Assembly (NCBI RefSeq): GCF_000758545.1
Contig: NZ_CP009279.1
Span: forward strand, 4,402,001-4,466,000
From: Paenibacillus sp. FSL H7-0737
GTDB taxonomy: Bacteria > Bacillota > Bacilli > Paenibacillales > Paenibacillaceae
DNA length: 64,000 nucleotides
Direction: 5' to 3'
Made by a program: the position numbers and the translations under genes. Shown here in pieces: positions 17,790 through 26,982 of the stretch; the first letter of the stretch is position 1; every line of letters starts with the position of its first letter. The notes under the pieces were generated by a model. It was not told where the DNA came from, made no database searches, and saw nothing but the letters and a program-made list of their open reading frames with translations.

Positions 17790-19295
17790 TCACCTCTCCA
17801 CGATCGTAATAGTATATGGGCTCATGTCTAGACAAGACCAGCGTACCCTTAGGCCTGATTCTTGCGCAATGCTCGTCCGCAATAGCTTGCCGCGCAGGCT
17901 CTCCAATTGAGGATCATCCGCAAGTACATAACGGATTAGCAACTGGCATTCATCGGATCCGTTGCTGTTCTCAGGAGCCTGCTCTTGCACAGTAATCTCT
18001 GAATGAAAAAACTGCACCCACAGATCGACAGCATCTGGTGTGCGTGCCCATCTTGTTAATTCCTCCTCGGTAAAAGCTTCTGTAGTAAACGTAAAGCTTC
18101 CCCGCTCGGCTAGCGCACTGAACACAGGCTTCCACAGTTCAACGACTTCCGCCCATGGAATACCTTTAGGAATATATTGAGCATTCTCAGCATAGAGCTC
18201 ATCTTCAAGTTCATCTATTACTATATCCGGGATAAAACCAACCTCTTGTTCCTCCCAAGCCCAAGGAAGTGGATAGACAAAATCCTGATTCGGAGCAAAC
18301 AATCCGCCGAGCAGCAGTTCAAAGCTGTCACCGCTTGGCAGCCCCTCTTCTTTAACCCATTCCTCCCATACATGTGTACGGAAATTAAAGCCGGCGGCTC
18401 CCCAGAATAGTTCAGGAAAGTTCAATCTTAAGTTGGTCTCCACCTCGAAAATATTCAAGACTATCTCAGCCAGCTCATCGTGTACACGCCTTGAGAGCTC
18501 GACTCGTTCAGAAAGAATACGGATCTCATTAAAGTCGATCACATCTTTCTCGTCATTGGCTAGCCGGGCCAGAGAACGATGAATATTATCAAAATGCTTG
18601 CGTTCCTCATCGAATTGCTGATGAATTTCTTCAAGTCGCTGATGCCGGGCCACTCCGAATTCACTAAAAATATGCTTCGGGTTACGGCGCAATGCATTCC
18701 GGTATTCCTGCTGCTCATGGGTCATCTTTCGAACCCGGGAGATAAGCTCATTCACATCCTGAAGCGCACGAGTTACACGTCCATGCTTAATATGCATCTG
18801 AATCTCGAGCAGCTTGATGCTGATCTGGAACTCTTCGATAATCTCATGACTCATAAAAATAAGCTCCATGGCATATTCGGAGAGACGATAGATTGTTCTG
18901 CCGCTCTCTTCCCAGCTACTGCGGGTCGCATCCTCATCCACCATGAAATACTTATATTTCTGCACAGACATTTGCCGAGCCGTATCATCATAATAATAGG
19001 ATTCAAAATCCCCACCATTTCCGCTCCAGAGCAGGCCGTCTACTAAACGTTCTACGGATTCGGTAGTCCCGAGATTCGCAATATTGAACCGTTCCAATGC
19101 AGTCCAAGCCAACGCTATTATATCTTCCTTGGATCTTCTCTCATTGGATTCTAGCTCCAAATAATAGACTTGCAACAAGATGCTTAAAGATACCATTTCT
19201 TTGTACGGTTGGATTTCGCCAAGGTTCATCCCAGCCCCCAGATTCCATAGGGGATTCAATCGTTTATTTCGTTCGCCAAAATCCGACCAATTCAT
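17790..19295 (-). CDS. Kleisin-like MukF/MksF/JetA-type subunit
   Basis: This 501-residue soluble protein is the first gene of the operon. The N-terminal ~110 residues look like a winged-helix domain; they are followed by YRLSEYAMELIFMSHEIIEE and a long helical region with QMHIKHGRVTRALQDVNE, a pattern I associate with MukF/JetA N-terminal middle domains. The central part (200-285) is coiled coil. The C-terminal 200 residues are mixed, ending in a beta-rich segment that could form the winged helix that caps an SMC head. ATG 19295 has GAGGA about ten bases upstream. It lies 12 bp before the MukE-like gene. Assignment as kleisin is inference from gene order and secondary structure pattern. Confidence 0.62.
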   Translation of the reverse strand: MNWSDFGERNKRLNPLWNLGAGMNLGEIQPYKEMVSLSILLQVYYLELESNERRSKEDIIALAWTALERFNIANLGTTESVERLVDGLLWSGNGGDFESYYYDDTARQMSVQKYKYFMVDEDATRSSWEESGRTIYRLSEYAMELIFMSHEIIEEFQISIKLLEIQMHIKHGRVTRALQDVNELISRVRKMTHEQQEYRNALRRNPKHIFSEFGVARHQRLEEIHQQFDEERKHFDNIHRSLARLANDEKDVIDFNEIRILSERVELSRRVHDELAEIVLNIFEVETNLRLNFPELFWGAAGFNFRTHVWEEWVKEEGLPSGDSFELLLGGLFAPNQDFVYPLPWAWEEQEVGFIPDIVIDELEDELYAENAQYIPKGIPWAEVVELWKPVFSALAERGSFTFTTEAFTEEELTRWARTPDAVDLWVQFFHSEITVQEQAPENSNGSDECQLLIRYVLADDPQLESLRGKLLRTSIAQESGLRVRWSCLDMSPYTITIVER

Positions 19296-19312
19296 CTTTC
19301 TGCCATCCTCAC

Positions 19313-19384
19313 CAAATAAAAATAAAACCCGTATACATCCGTATAGGGTTCTGAAGTACGCGAATATATGTTTCTATTATATCA
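19313..19384 (-). promoter_or_regulatory. Extended -10 promoter and possible leader attenuator of the condensin-like operon
   Basis: On the minus strand TGATATAAT (19376-19384) is an extended -10 element with no good -35. About 28 bp downstream, CCCTATAC and GTATACGGG (19328-19348) can form an 8-bp stem with one bulge, followed at once by a T-rich tract (positions 19313-19327). This has the form of an intrinsic terminator between promoter and first gene, so transcription may be attenuated. The stem is short, so confidence is limited. Confidence 0.45.
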
Positions 19385-19429
19385 ATTCATCGAAGGTTGT
19401 GCTATTTATTGTTAAACAAAATCTTATAA

Positions 19430-19457
19430 GGACGGAGACAATTAAATGCCCCCGTCC
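19430..19457 (-). terminator. Probable terminator of the sugar ABC operon
   Basis: Arms GGACGG (19452-19457, minus strand) and CCGTCC (19430-19435) with extra G-C contacts inside, followed by a moderately T-rich stretch. It lies 20 bp after the permease stop codon. Confidence 0.45.
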
Positions 19458-19476
19458 CTACTATATCATTTTGTTA

Positions 19477-20283
19477 CTACTTCACAGATCCGAGCATCCC
19501 TTGCACAAATTGTTTCTGCAGCAAGAAGAAGATTAATACTGTCGGCAATGTAGTGATAACTATGGAAACCATAATCATGCCATAATCTGGGTTATAAGAC
19601 GAAGCTAACGATGACACGATCAAAGGCAGTGTTTTCTTATCCTGACTTTGGAGTGCAATCAACGGCCACAGGAAGTTATTCCAATTACTCATGAATGTAA
19701 TAATCGCTGCTGCCGCATAGGTTGGTTTCATGGTTGGCATATACACTTTTGTGAATAATCTCAATTCACCCAGCCCATCCACACGACCTGCTTGCAGCAA
19801 TTCTCGCGGGAAGGATTTGGTATTCTGCATAAAAAAGAAAATCATAAACGCGGTTGTAATGGTAGGCAAAATAACTGCTACAGGCGTGTTTAAAATTCCA
19901 AATTTACTGAACATCCGGAACAGTGGAATCATGATCGCTGCAAACGGCATCATCATGGAGAGCATTAGAATACCAAACAGGCGATCTTTACCTTTCGTCC
20001 GATAAATCTCAAATCCATACCCTGCGATCGAGCTAAGCAGCAATGTTAGGAGGGTACCCACGACCGCGATCAGAGCAGAATTCCAGAACGCCTGGCCAAG
20101 GTTGGTCGAGCCGAATAAATGACTTACATTATCGGAAAAGCTTGAGCCAAACGAGAATTTTCCTTTTACTATATCCGAAGAAGTATTCGTCATCCCAATA
20201 AGCATCCATACAAAAGGAAATAGAGAAATGACAGACGCTATGATTAAAAAGAAATGAATGACTGATTTATTTAGCTTGCTCAA
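19477..20283 (-). CDS. Carbohydrate ABC transporter permease (MalG/LacG type)
   Basis: This 268-residue protein has six membrane helices and the inner-membrane ABC contact loop EAGRVDGLGELRLFTKVYMP (EAA motif). It matches the CUT1 family second permease. Its start overlaps the stop of the first permease by four bases. It would form a heterodimeric channel with that protein and use a separately encoded ATPase, as none is in the operon; MsmX-type shared ATPases do this in B. subtilis. The sugar is unknown. Confidence 0.92.
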   Translation of the reverse strand: MSKLNKSVIHFFLIIASVISLFPFVWMLIGMTNTSSDIVKGKFSFGSSFSDNVSHLFGSTNLGQAFWNSALIAVVGTLLTLLLSSIAGYGFEIYRTKGKDRLFGILMLSMMMPFAAIMIPLFRMFSKFGILNTPVAVILPTITTAFMIFFFMQNTKSFPRELLQAGRVDGLGELRLFTKVYMPTMKPTYAAAAIITFMSNWNNFLWPLIALQSQDKKTLPLIVSSLASSYNPDYGMIMVSIVITTLPTVLIFFLLQKQFVQGMLGSVK

Positions 20284-21155
20284 TCTTTTTCGCCTCCCAC
20301 CTTAAGTTGAAGAAATGCCAACACAGCTACCATGATTACAATGGCATAGGAGACTGTAGCCGCATAACCAAAGTTAGGAGTATATACGAACGATAGATTA
20401 TAGATATAATTCGATATCGTCATTGTCGAGTTACCCGGTCCACCATTGGTAATATTAACGACCTCATCAAATAATTGCAGCGTACCATTCGTTGAGATAA
20501 TTGCTGTAAACAAAATAATTGGTTTCAACATTGGTGTAGTGATACTGAAGAACTGCCGAGTCTTTGAAGCTCCGTCAATAGAAGCCGCCTCATACACACT
20601 AGGATCAATATTTTGCATAGCAGATAAATAGAAAATCATGTTGTAACCCGTCCAACGCCATGTGATTGCTAGAATAATAACAATACGGGCCCAAAGTGGG
20701 TCAGTGAGCCATCCAACAGGCTCACTCACTAAATGAATGGACATAAGCATACGGTTGAGAATACCGTCTACAGAGAATATGCTTTTGAACAAGACTGCAT
20801 AAGACACCAATGAGGTTACACACGGGAGAAAAATCGCCGTACGATAAACCCCCTTAAAGCGCAAACCAGGCATATTAAGAAAATAGGCAATGATTAAGCC
20901 CAAGAACAACATAATTGGCACCTGAATAACCAGGTATAATAAAGTATTCGAGACCGCTTGTCTAAACATAGGGTCGGAGAATAGACGCACATAGTTTTTG
21001 AGCCCTACAAAACTGTACACAGTCCCTTTCCCTGATTGAAATGATAACAGTAATGATTGAATCATGGGATAGAAGCTAAACAGCATTATGATCAGTGAAG
21101 GCCATAATACGAACTGCCATCCCGCGATAGTAGATTTATTCCACTTTTTCTCCAT
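20280..21155 (-). CDS. Carbohydrate ABC transporter permease (MalF/LacF type)
   Basis: This 291-residue protein has six membrane helices, and the EAA loop EAASIDGASKTRQFFSITTP. It is the CUT1 first permease, partner of the following gene, with which it overlaps by four bases. GATAGGATATGGAG-type Shine-Dalgarno sequence precedes the start. It lies 28 bp downstream of the binding-protein gene. Confidence 0.92.
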   Translation of the reverse strand: MEKKWNKSTIAGWQFVLWPSLIIMLFSFYPMIQSLLLSFQSGKGTVYSFVGLKNYVRLFSDPMFRQAVSNTLLYLVIQVPIMLFLGLIIAYFLNMPGLRFKGVYRTAIFLPCVTSLVSYAVLFKSIFSVDGILNRMLMSIHLVSEPVGWLTDPLWARIVIILAITWRWTGYNMIFYLSAMQNIDPSVYEAASIDGASKTRQFFSITTPMLKPIILFTAIISTNGTLQLFDEVVNITNGGPGNSTMTISNYIYNLSFVYTPNFGYAATVSYAIVIMVAVLAFLQLKVGGEKD

Positions 21156-21183
21156 ATCCTATCCCCACCTGCTAACTTTATAT

Positions 21184-22476
21184 TTATTGCACCTGTTGTT
21201 CGAACAATTTTTGGATGTTAGCTAAGCTTTGCGTCAAATCCGCGCCATTCAGAATGTTTGGCAATTCATTTTTAAGTGCATCTTTTGCTTCCTGTGTATA
21301 CATTCCCAGAGAAATCCCCGGAACTTCTGTAGACCATTTCGTGAAATCGCTGTAGATAGCTTGACCACCAAAGAACTCTGAGGTTTGACCATAAGCCTCA
21401 CTGGAGAATGCCGGAATAAAGGAACCCACACCGCCATTTTCGGTCAAGAATCGCTCGTAGAATTCACTGCTGGAGCCCACTGTTTTGGACAGGAAATCAA
21501 TCGCAAGATCTTTATTAGCTGAGCCATCAAGCACGAACCAGCTGGAACCGCCTTCATTCGATGCATTAACACCACCATCAATTCCCAATCTTGGCGTTGG
21601 CGCTACTTTCCATTTACCACTTTGATCTTTAGCGTCCATGATAGATGATACCTGCCACACTCCCGATACTACTGTAGCTACATCACCAGCATTAAAGCTG
21701 CCTACAAATTCACTCCAGCCTGTAACAGGCTTAGCAATCCCGGAATCAGAAATCGCTTTGTATACACGAAGGGTCTCTGTCATTACAGGGTTATTAACAA
21801 AGTTTCCTTTATTGTCAGGTGTGATGTACCACGATCCACCCGATTGCAGAAGAATGGAGGTTAAGGCTTCATCATTTGGATTAATGGTCGCCATGTATTT
21901 GCCCGTCTTTTCTTTTACAATTTTACCGATTTCAATATAACGATCCCAAGTGATATTCTGTAAGTCTGCATCCGTAAAACCCGCTTCCTCCAGATAATCC
22001 GAGCGGTAGAACATACCTGTTGAACCAATATCAAAAGGAACACCATACATTTTACCGTCTACCTTAAGTGCATCGACCTTGTATGGAGAGAATTGAGTGT
22101 AATCAATCTTGTCACCAAAATCTGCGAAGGTATTTGGATATGCGTTTACATATTTTTGAATATTAGGATCATTTACCAGAATAATATCTGGAAGACCGTC
22201 TTTAACATCTGCTGCCAGATTAGTATTCAGCTTTTGTTCCAAGTCCGTTTTGGCCATTTCAACAACCTCTAGCTCAAAATCAGGATTTTCTTTTTTGTAA
22301 AGATCTTCAGCGATCTTTAAAGCTGCACCATTAAAGGAAGGGTCCCAGGCCCAAGCGATCACTTTTTTCTTAGTAGTACCGCTTTCATTTTTCTCCGCTG
22401 AATTTGATGACCCGCAAGCAGCGAGTACCGTTACTGTCATTGATACTAAGAGCAATACTGATAACCATTTTTTCAA
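21184..22476 (-). CDS. Sugar-binding lipoprotein of ABC transporter
   Basis: This 430-residue protein has a lipoprotein signal peptide with lipobox LAAC (C21) and the family 1 extracellular solute-binding fold (VIAWAWDPSFNGAALKIAEDLY, later GVPFDIGSTGMFYRSDYLEEAG). It captures a mono- or oligosaccharide outside the membrane and passes it to the two permeases. Start is TTG 22476 with AAAGGGG nine bases upstream. A divergent YesN/YesM-like two-component system lies 278 bp away and probably induces it. Confidence 0.92.
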   Translation of the reverse strand: MKKWLSVLLLVSMTVTVLAACGSSNSAEKNESGTTKKKVIAWAWDPSFNGAALKIAEDLYKKENPDFELEVVEMAKTDLEQKLNTNLAADVKDGLPDIILVNDPNIQKYVNAYPNTFADFGDKIDYTQFSPYKVDALKVDGKMYGVPFDIGSTGMFYRSDYLEEAGFTDADLQNITWDRYIEIGKIVKEKTGKYMATINPNDEALTSILLQSGGSWYITPDNKGNFVNNPVMTETLRVYKAISDSGIAKPVTGWSEFVGSFNAGDVATVVSGVWQVSSIMDAKDQSGKWKVAPTPRLGIDGGVNASNEGGSSWFVLDGSANKDLAIDFLSKTVGSSSEFYERFLTENGGVGSFIPAFSSEAYGQTSEFFGGQAIYSDFTKWSTEVPGISLGMYTQEAKDALKNELPNILNGADLTQSLANIQKLFEQQVQ

Positions 22477-22500
22477 TTTCTACAACCCCTTTTGACTTTG

Positions 22501-22516
22501 TATGTAAGCGGTTCAT
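22501..22516 (-). promoter_or_regulatory. Imperfect cre-like or LacI-type operator before the sugar ABC operon
   Basis: The stretch TATGTAAGCGGTTCAT (as read on the plus strand) contains the cre core TGTAAGCG, but its second half is one base short of consensus. It lies 25 bp before the TTG start of the binding-protein gene. Possible catabolite control of sugar uptake. Confidence 0.35.
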
Positions 22517-22754
22517 TCTTTAACGCTTGAACCTAATTTTAGAGAATTCAAAATGATAAGTATAATAATCATTCGTTCTTTCTTAGTAGTAATTATTGTT
22601 CATTTAATAAATGTTATTTTTTTCCTAGTAAAAATTATGGTCGATAGCACTTTTTATTTGTATATAGCTTTTCAAACCAGATCCCATACCGTAATATGAA
22701 AGATTGTTATATGATGAGAAAAATACAACAAGAGAAATAACGGGGTGTCCTACT

Positions 22755-24308
22755 ATGAACAATAACGTTTCAACCTATCGGGTGATGATCGTAGACGATG
22801 AAGCCATCCTTCGAACGGGGATTATGCATTTATGTAACTGGAGCAAATATGGAATTGAAATCGTTTCCCAGGTCTCAAATGGCCAAGATGCGCTCGACCA
22901 TATCGAATCCACACGTCCACATGTCGTCATCACCGATATTGTGATGCCAGTTATGGATGGAATAGAATTCTCAAAAATCATGAAAGTGAAATATCCGGAA
23001 ATTAAAATTATCGTATTAAGCAGCTACAGTGAATACGATTATGTTCGGGAAGTCTTTAAATACGGCGTTACTGATTATTTACTCAAACCGAAAGTCTCTT
23101 CTGCTGAGCTTATAACTTTAATCCAGACATTGTGTGGTTCAGTGAACTTACAAACATCCGGTTATATTCGTCCTAATCTGGACATTTCGTTGATCCTTGC
23201 CCAATGGCTTGAACATGATTCGTTACCAAATGAAGAATCTATAGACTTGCTCACAAAATATTTTCGAGGAAATTGCTTTATGCTGGCAAAAGCCAGCAAC
23301 AGCTTACTTCTGTCCAGAACAGAGTGGAGTCAAAACCAAATGGAGGAGCTCCTTCTTTCATTGGCAAAGCAACATTTATCTAATAACTTAACCTATTCTT
23401 TTATATTCCTTAAGACAGAATTTCTAATTCTCCTAAACTATGAGGAGACTGCAGCTCAAAATATAACGACATCAATTCAATCATTAGCTGAGGCCGTGAA
23501 AGAAAAGCTTCTGTATATCTCATTTATTCTTTCCAATCCATTTTCCGGTTTAGAACAGATTAAGGAAGCGCATTTGCGATTAACACCGTACCTTGGCAAA
23601 CTGATCTATTTCCCAACACAAGTAGTAGTTCCGGAAAATGCAATTCTCATTCCTAGCGAAAAGGTATCTTTCGACCTGAATCAGTTTACTTCATTGTTAC
23701 GGATTTTGGCTATAGATGACGCCAGAGAACAATTGAAAGCGTTTTTTCTAAAAATCTTATCTACACAGGACTATGACGAATATAGCTTGAAACGTTTATG
23801 TCAAAATCTCATCTATACGGCAATGAGTACACTTGAGCATATTAAGCAGCCCATTTCTGAGCTTGGTTCGTCCAGACTAAAGTTATTTAAAACCATTGAT
23901 TTAGCTTATAGCATCAATGAATTAGAGAGTATTTTGATACAATTCCTAGATGCACTGAAATCCAGTATGAAACAAACAGATCAACAATCGATGATTCTGC
24001 ACCAGATTTATGAATACGTCAACAAACATTATGCTAATGAAATCTCATTATCAGAAATGGCAAATACCTTGCATCTTAACTATAGTTACCTCTCCTCTTA
24101 TTTCAAACAGCGAACGCAAGAGAATTTAACTACATATATCAGCAGGGTGCGAATAGATAAAGCGAAAGAACTGCTGCTGGACCCTAATTTAACCGTATCA
24201 GAAATCAGCCGTTTAACCGGATTCTCAGAACATAATTATTTCTCGAAGGTATTCAAAAAAATGACTGGAAAGACTCCTGTGGAGTTCCGTACTCAAATCT
24301 CCCAGTAA
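22755..24308 (+). CDS. YesN-type response regulator with AraC output domain
   Basis: This 517-residue protein has a receiver domain (about 8-125; acidic pair D14-D15, phospho-acceptor D61 in VVITDIVMPVMDG, Lys in LLKPK), a ~270-residue linker of helical/mixed sequence, and a double HTH AraC domain at the C-terminus (ISLSEMANTLHLNYSYLSSYFK; EISRLTGFSEHNYFSKVFKK). ATG 22755 with GGGGTG eight bases upstream is preferred over the longer frame from 22704. It is followed after 6 bp by its kinase. The pair likely activates the divergent sugar ABC operon. Confidence 0.93.
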   Translation: MNNNVSTYRVMIVDDEAILRTGIMHLCNWSKYGIEIVSQVSNGQDALDHIESTRPHVVITDIVMPVMDGIEFSKIMKVKYPEIKIIVLSSYSEYDYVREVFKYGVTDYLLKPKVSSAELITLIQTLCGSVNLQTSGYIRPNLDISLILAQWLEHDSLPNEESIDLLTKYFRGNCFMLAKASNSLLLSRTEWSQNQMEELLLSLAKQHLSNNLTYSFIFLKTEFLILLNYEETAAQNITTSIQSLAEAVKEKLLYISFILSNPFSGLEQIKEAHLRLTPYLGKLIYFPTQVVVPENAILIPSEKVSFDLNQFTSLLRILAIDDAREQLKAFFLKILSTQDYDEYSLKRLCQNLIYTAMSTLEHIKQPISELGSSRLKLFKTIDLAYSINELESILIQFLDALKSSMKQTDQQSMILHQIYEYVNKHYANEISLSEMANTLHLNYSYLSSYFKQRTQENLTTYISRVRIDKAKELLLDPNLTVSEISRLTGFSEHNYFSKVFKKMTGKTPVEFRTQISQ

Positions 24309-24314
24309 AGACAG

Positions 24315-26078
24315 GTGAACGGCTTGCTTCGTAAGAATAGTATCTTTATCAAAATTCTAATCCTTATGTTAATGGGGATTCTTGTAATCTCCTTCATCCT
24401 TACCATGGCCTCCTCGAAAATTTCAGAGCGGATTCTACTAAATCAAGTCGTCCAGAATTCATCCGCCAATATGAATTTGGTAAAGAATGATTTACTGCGA
24501 TACAATGACCAGGTTGTGAATACGATGCTGCAGATAAACAGTAGTGTTGAATTTAAAAATTATATTACCAAGCCGGCTCTGACCTCGCTTGAGCATACCA
24601 ATCTGGTTATGAGTCTTGGAAGATATATTGATATCTACAAAGATTACCTCAGTCCCGACAACTCCCATATCATTGTTTCGGCAATGCCGGGAAAAGGAGG
24701 ACGCCATTATTCAAGCAATAACTTGAAATGGGATAAAATACCGGATGAAATCGTATCGGATTATATGACGATTAATGGAGTTATCCCCAATCGAATTCAA
24801 TATCATAGCAGTTCAGATCTTTTCAAAGAAACTGTACCCTATAAAAACTATATTTTTGCTACGAAACCTTTGGTGGATAGTGCTTCCGGTTCAATGTACG
24901 GATATACAGCCGTTGTTATGGACGAGCTTAACATCTATCTTAAATACAGCCCCTACATTTCGGAAGGCATTCATATCTCGCTTATCTCAGCAGAGGGTAC
25001 GATTCTCTCCAGCAGCAATAAGGCTTCCATTAGCACGTATAATTCCGTTCTTCTATTGAATGCCATGAACGCTGTGGAGCAAGGAGGTATCGTCACAAAT
25101 TCAGAAAATAAACAAACCTATATTTCGTATTTCCTTCCGGAGTTTAATGCCTACATTATGGAGGAGGTTGATCAATTAACTGCATTTGCGCCGCTATATA
25201 CAATCTCAAACGAAATCATCAAGGTAGTTAGCATTGTACTGGTGATTAGCATGTTGTTTGTCTATTGGCTTAGTAAACGAATCATTCAGCCCCTGAATCA
25301 GTTAGTCAATACGATGAAAACGTCCAAAGGGGACAGTCTGAAATTGCATCCCTTGCAGGAAGATGGCAGCTACGAGACTAATGTATTAACCAAAGCCTAC
25401 AATCATCTGATTAGAGAAATTGACCGGTATACCGAAAGAGTTGTCTACGAACAGCAGGAACGCCGGAAGGCAGATCTCAATGCTCTGCAAATGCAAATCA
25501 ACCCTCACTTCCTGTATAATACGCTGAGTTCGATCAAATATTTAGCCAACATGCATCGGACCCAACAGGTGGATCAAACGATCGATAGCCTCATCTCCAT
25601 GCTTCAGAATACCTTAGGATCTACAGAGGACATGATTACTGTAAAACAGGAGATAGAGACTTTAAAGCATTATGTATTTATCAATCAGATCAGATACGGT
25701 GATCAAATCGGTGTCCACTTTGAGATTTCTGAAGACAGTACGGAGCTGTTGGTCCCCAAGCTGATCATTCAGCCTTTTGTGGAAAACGCGTTTTTCCATG
25801 CTTTCCCTGGATACGTCAGCGGCAATATTCAAATCTTCATCTCCCAGCGGGATGAGCATTTAATCATCGAAATTATGGACGATGGTATAGGGATGCCGAA
25901 CGCTCCTGAGCAGGTGAATGTAAGCAAAAAACATCATTTATCAGGGATTGGCATCCAGAATGTTCATGATCGAATTCAGCTGCTCTTTGGATCACCTTAT
26001 GGTATCCACATTGAAAGCGAGCCAGGTTATGGCACAGCCATAAAAATAATCATCCCTGCTGCGAAATATAGTTCATGA
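24315..26078 (+). CDS. YesM-type membrane sensor histidine kinase
   Basis: This 587-residue protein has an N-terminal membrane helix (about 12-34), a ~260-residue extracellular sensor of Cache type, a second helix (about 298-318), a HAMP domain (about 315-372), the His_kinase domain with H398 in QMQINPHFLYN and an HATPase (DDGIGMP; GIGIQNVHDRI). It senses an extracellular sugar or the loaded binding protein and phosphorylates the preceding regulator. The frame opens at GTG 24315; TTG 24324 with AGGTGA five bases upstream may be the true start. Confidence 0.93.
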   Translation: MNGLLRKNSIFIKILILMLMGILVISFILTMASSKISERILLNQVVQNSSANMNLVKNDLLRYNDQVVNTMLQINSSVEFKNYITKPALTSLEHTNLVMSLGRYIDIYKDYLSPDNSHIIVSAMPGKGGRHYSSNNLKWDKIPDEIVSDYMTINGVIPNRIQYHSSSDLFKETVPYKNYIFATKPLVDSASGSMYGYTAVVMDELNIYLKYSPYISEGIHISLISAEGTILSSSNKASISTYNSVLLLNAMNAVEQGGIVTNSENKQTYISYFLPEFNAYIMEEVDQLTAFAPLYTISNEIIKVVSIVLVISMLFVYWLSKRIIQPLNQLVNTMKTSKGDSLKLHPLQEDGSYETNVLTKAYNHLIREIDRYTERVVYEQQERRKADLNALQMQINPHFLYNTLSSIKYLANMHRTQQVDQTIDSLISMLQNTLGSTEDMITVKQEIETLKHYVFINQIRYGDQIGVHFEISEDSTELLVPKLIIQPFVENAFFHAFPGYVSGNIQIFISQRDEHLIIEIMDDGIGMPNAPEQVNVSKKHHLSGIGIQNVHDRIQLLFGSPYGIHIESEPGYGTAIKIIIPAAKYSS

Positions 26079-26084
26079 TCAAAA

Positions 26085-26134
26085 AAAGGGCTGCCCCAAA
26101 AGCCATGAAATGGCTGAATGGGACGCCCCGTTTT
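26085..26134. terminator. Bidirectional terminator
   Basis: Outer GGGC/GCCC-rich arms and a perfect inner stem AGCCAT-GAA-ATGGCT (about 26101-26115) are flanked by A7 on the left and TTTT on the right. It separates the convergent kinase and GNAT genes. Confidence 0.8.
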
Positions 26135-26139
26135 AATAA

Positions 26140-26793
26140 CTACTCAGTAACGCTTGGAGAATACGCCATGCAATACTGCTCTAATGTACTGTTGGGTAAG
26201 GGGATAACCTTAACTGTGCGGAACTGATAATGCTCATAGATGGGAAGATTACTTAGCGTCTGTGTCTCTAACGTGCATAATGCATTCTTCTCACAGCATT
26301 CGGCAAGCAGCGGCTTCAAGATCTTCGATACATAGCCTTGTCCACGGTAACGTTCTTGCACTACAAGCATATCCAAATGCATATACTTCTGATCTCCAAA
26401 CATCGATAACCATAAGGAGCTCATACTGCGCAAAGTGGCTAACCCTCGAATAAATCCTCGCACACCAATGATACGGCAAATCGGTAAACACTTGAGAATC
26501 GCTAGCCCAATTTGTTTCATATAGTTGACGTTCGAAATCAATGTCCCGCTCTGACGCTCCGAATGGAACACCAAGGCGACAGCTTCATAATTTGTTGACG
26601 TCGTTAGTAAATCCGAATAAGGATACAACATCTCAATATAACGATGAAAAAAAATGTTTAATACGCGGAGTCTGGTTGTTTCATCAGGCAAAATATGCTG
26701 ATACAGTGGATCATCCTTTGCGAAGGCTTCTGCCAGAACGCTGGCGGCTTTCGGAATGTCCTGCCGATGAATTTTAATTAATGAACTACAAAT
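26140..26793 (-). CDS. GNAT acetyltransferase with apparent ATT start
   Basis: The conserved acetyl-CoA-binding segment is LDMLVVQERYRGQGYVSKILKP (R/Q-x-x-G-x-G/A form, RGQGY), and the C-terminal part NLPIYEHYQFRTVKV is typical of GNAT folds. The N-terminal GNAT strand/helix (IKIHRQDIPKAASVLAEAF) is encoded upstream of the first TTG (26691), so the true start must be further up. Between the in-frame TGA at 26803-26805 and that strand there is no ATG, GTG, TTG or CTG; ATT at 26793 has AGGTGG about four bases before it and is the best candidate, giving 217 residues. Substrate unknown. Annotation programs will probably begin it at 26691 and lose the first strand and helix. Confidence 0.75.
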   Translation of the reverse strand: MCSSLIKIHRQDIPKAASVLAEAFAKDDPLYQHILPDETTRLRVLNIFFHRYIEMLYPYSDLLTTSTNYEAVALVFHSERQSGTLISNVNYMKQIGLAILKCLPICRIIGVRGFIRGLATLRSMSSLWLSMFGDQKYMHLDMLVVQERYRGQGYVSKILKPLLAECCEKNALCTLETQTLSNLPIYEHYQFRTVKVIPLPNSTLEQYCMAYSPSVTE

Positions 26794-26982
26794 AGTTCCA
26801 CCTCATTTAGTTTACTTTCGCGATAGGCTCGGTTAGTGAACAAGCCATTCAAGAATATTATAACTGGTTCAGTCAAGCCCTCATTTAAGGCGATGAACTT
26901 CGATATGGCACGATGGTTCTATTGTCATTTCTTCATTGAATGAGATATGATTAAAAAGATTACAAAAATACTGGGAGGAAAA

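Noticed and set aside
12551..19295. Complete Wadjet (JetABCD) defence system
   Set aside because: No JetD-like Toprim/nuclease gene is found on either side, so the operon cannot be called a complete Wadjet system.
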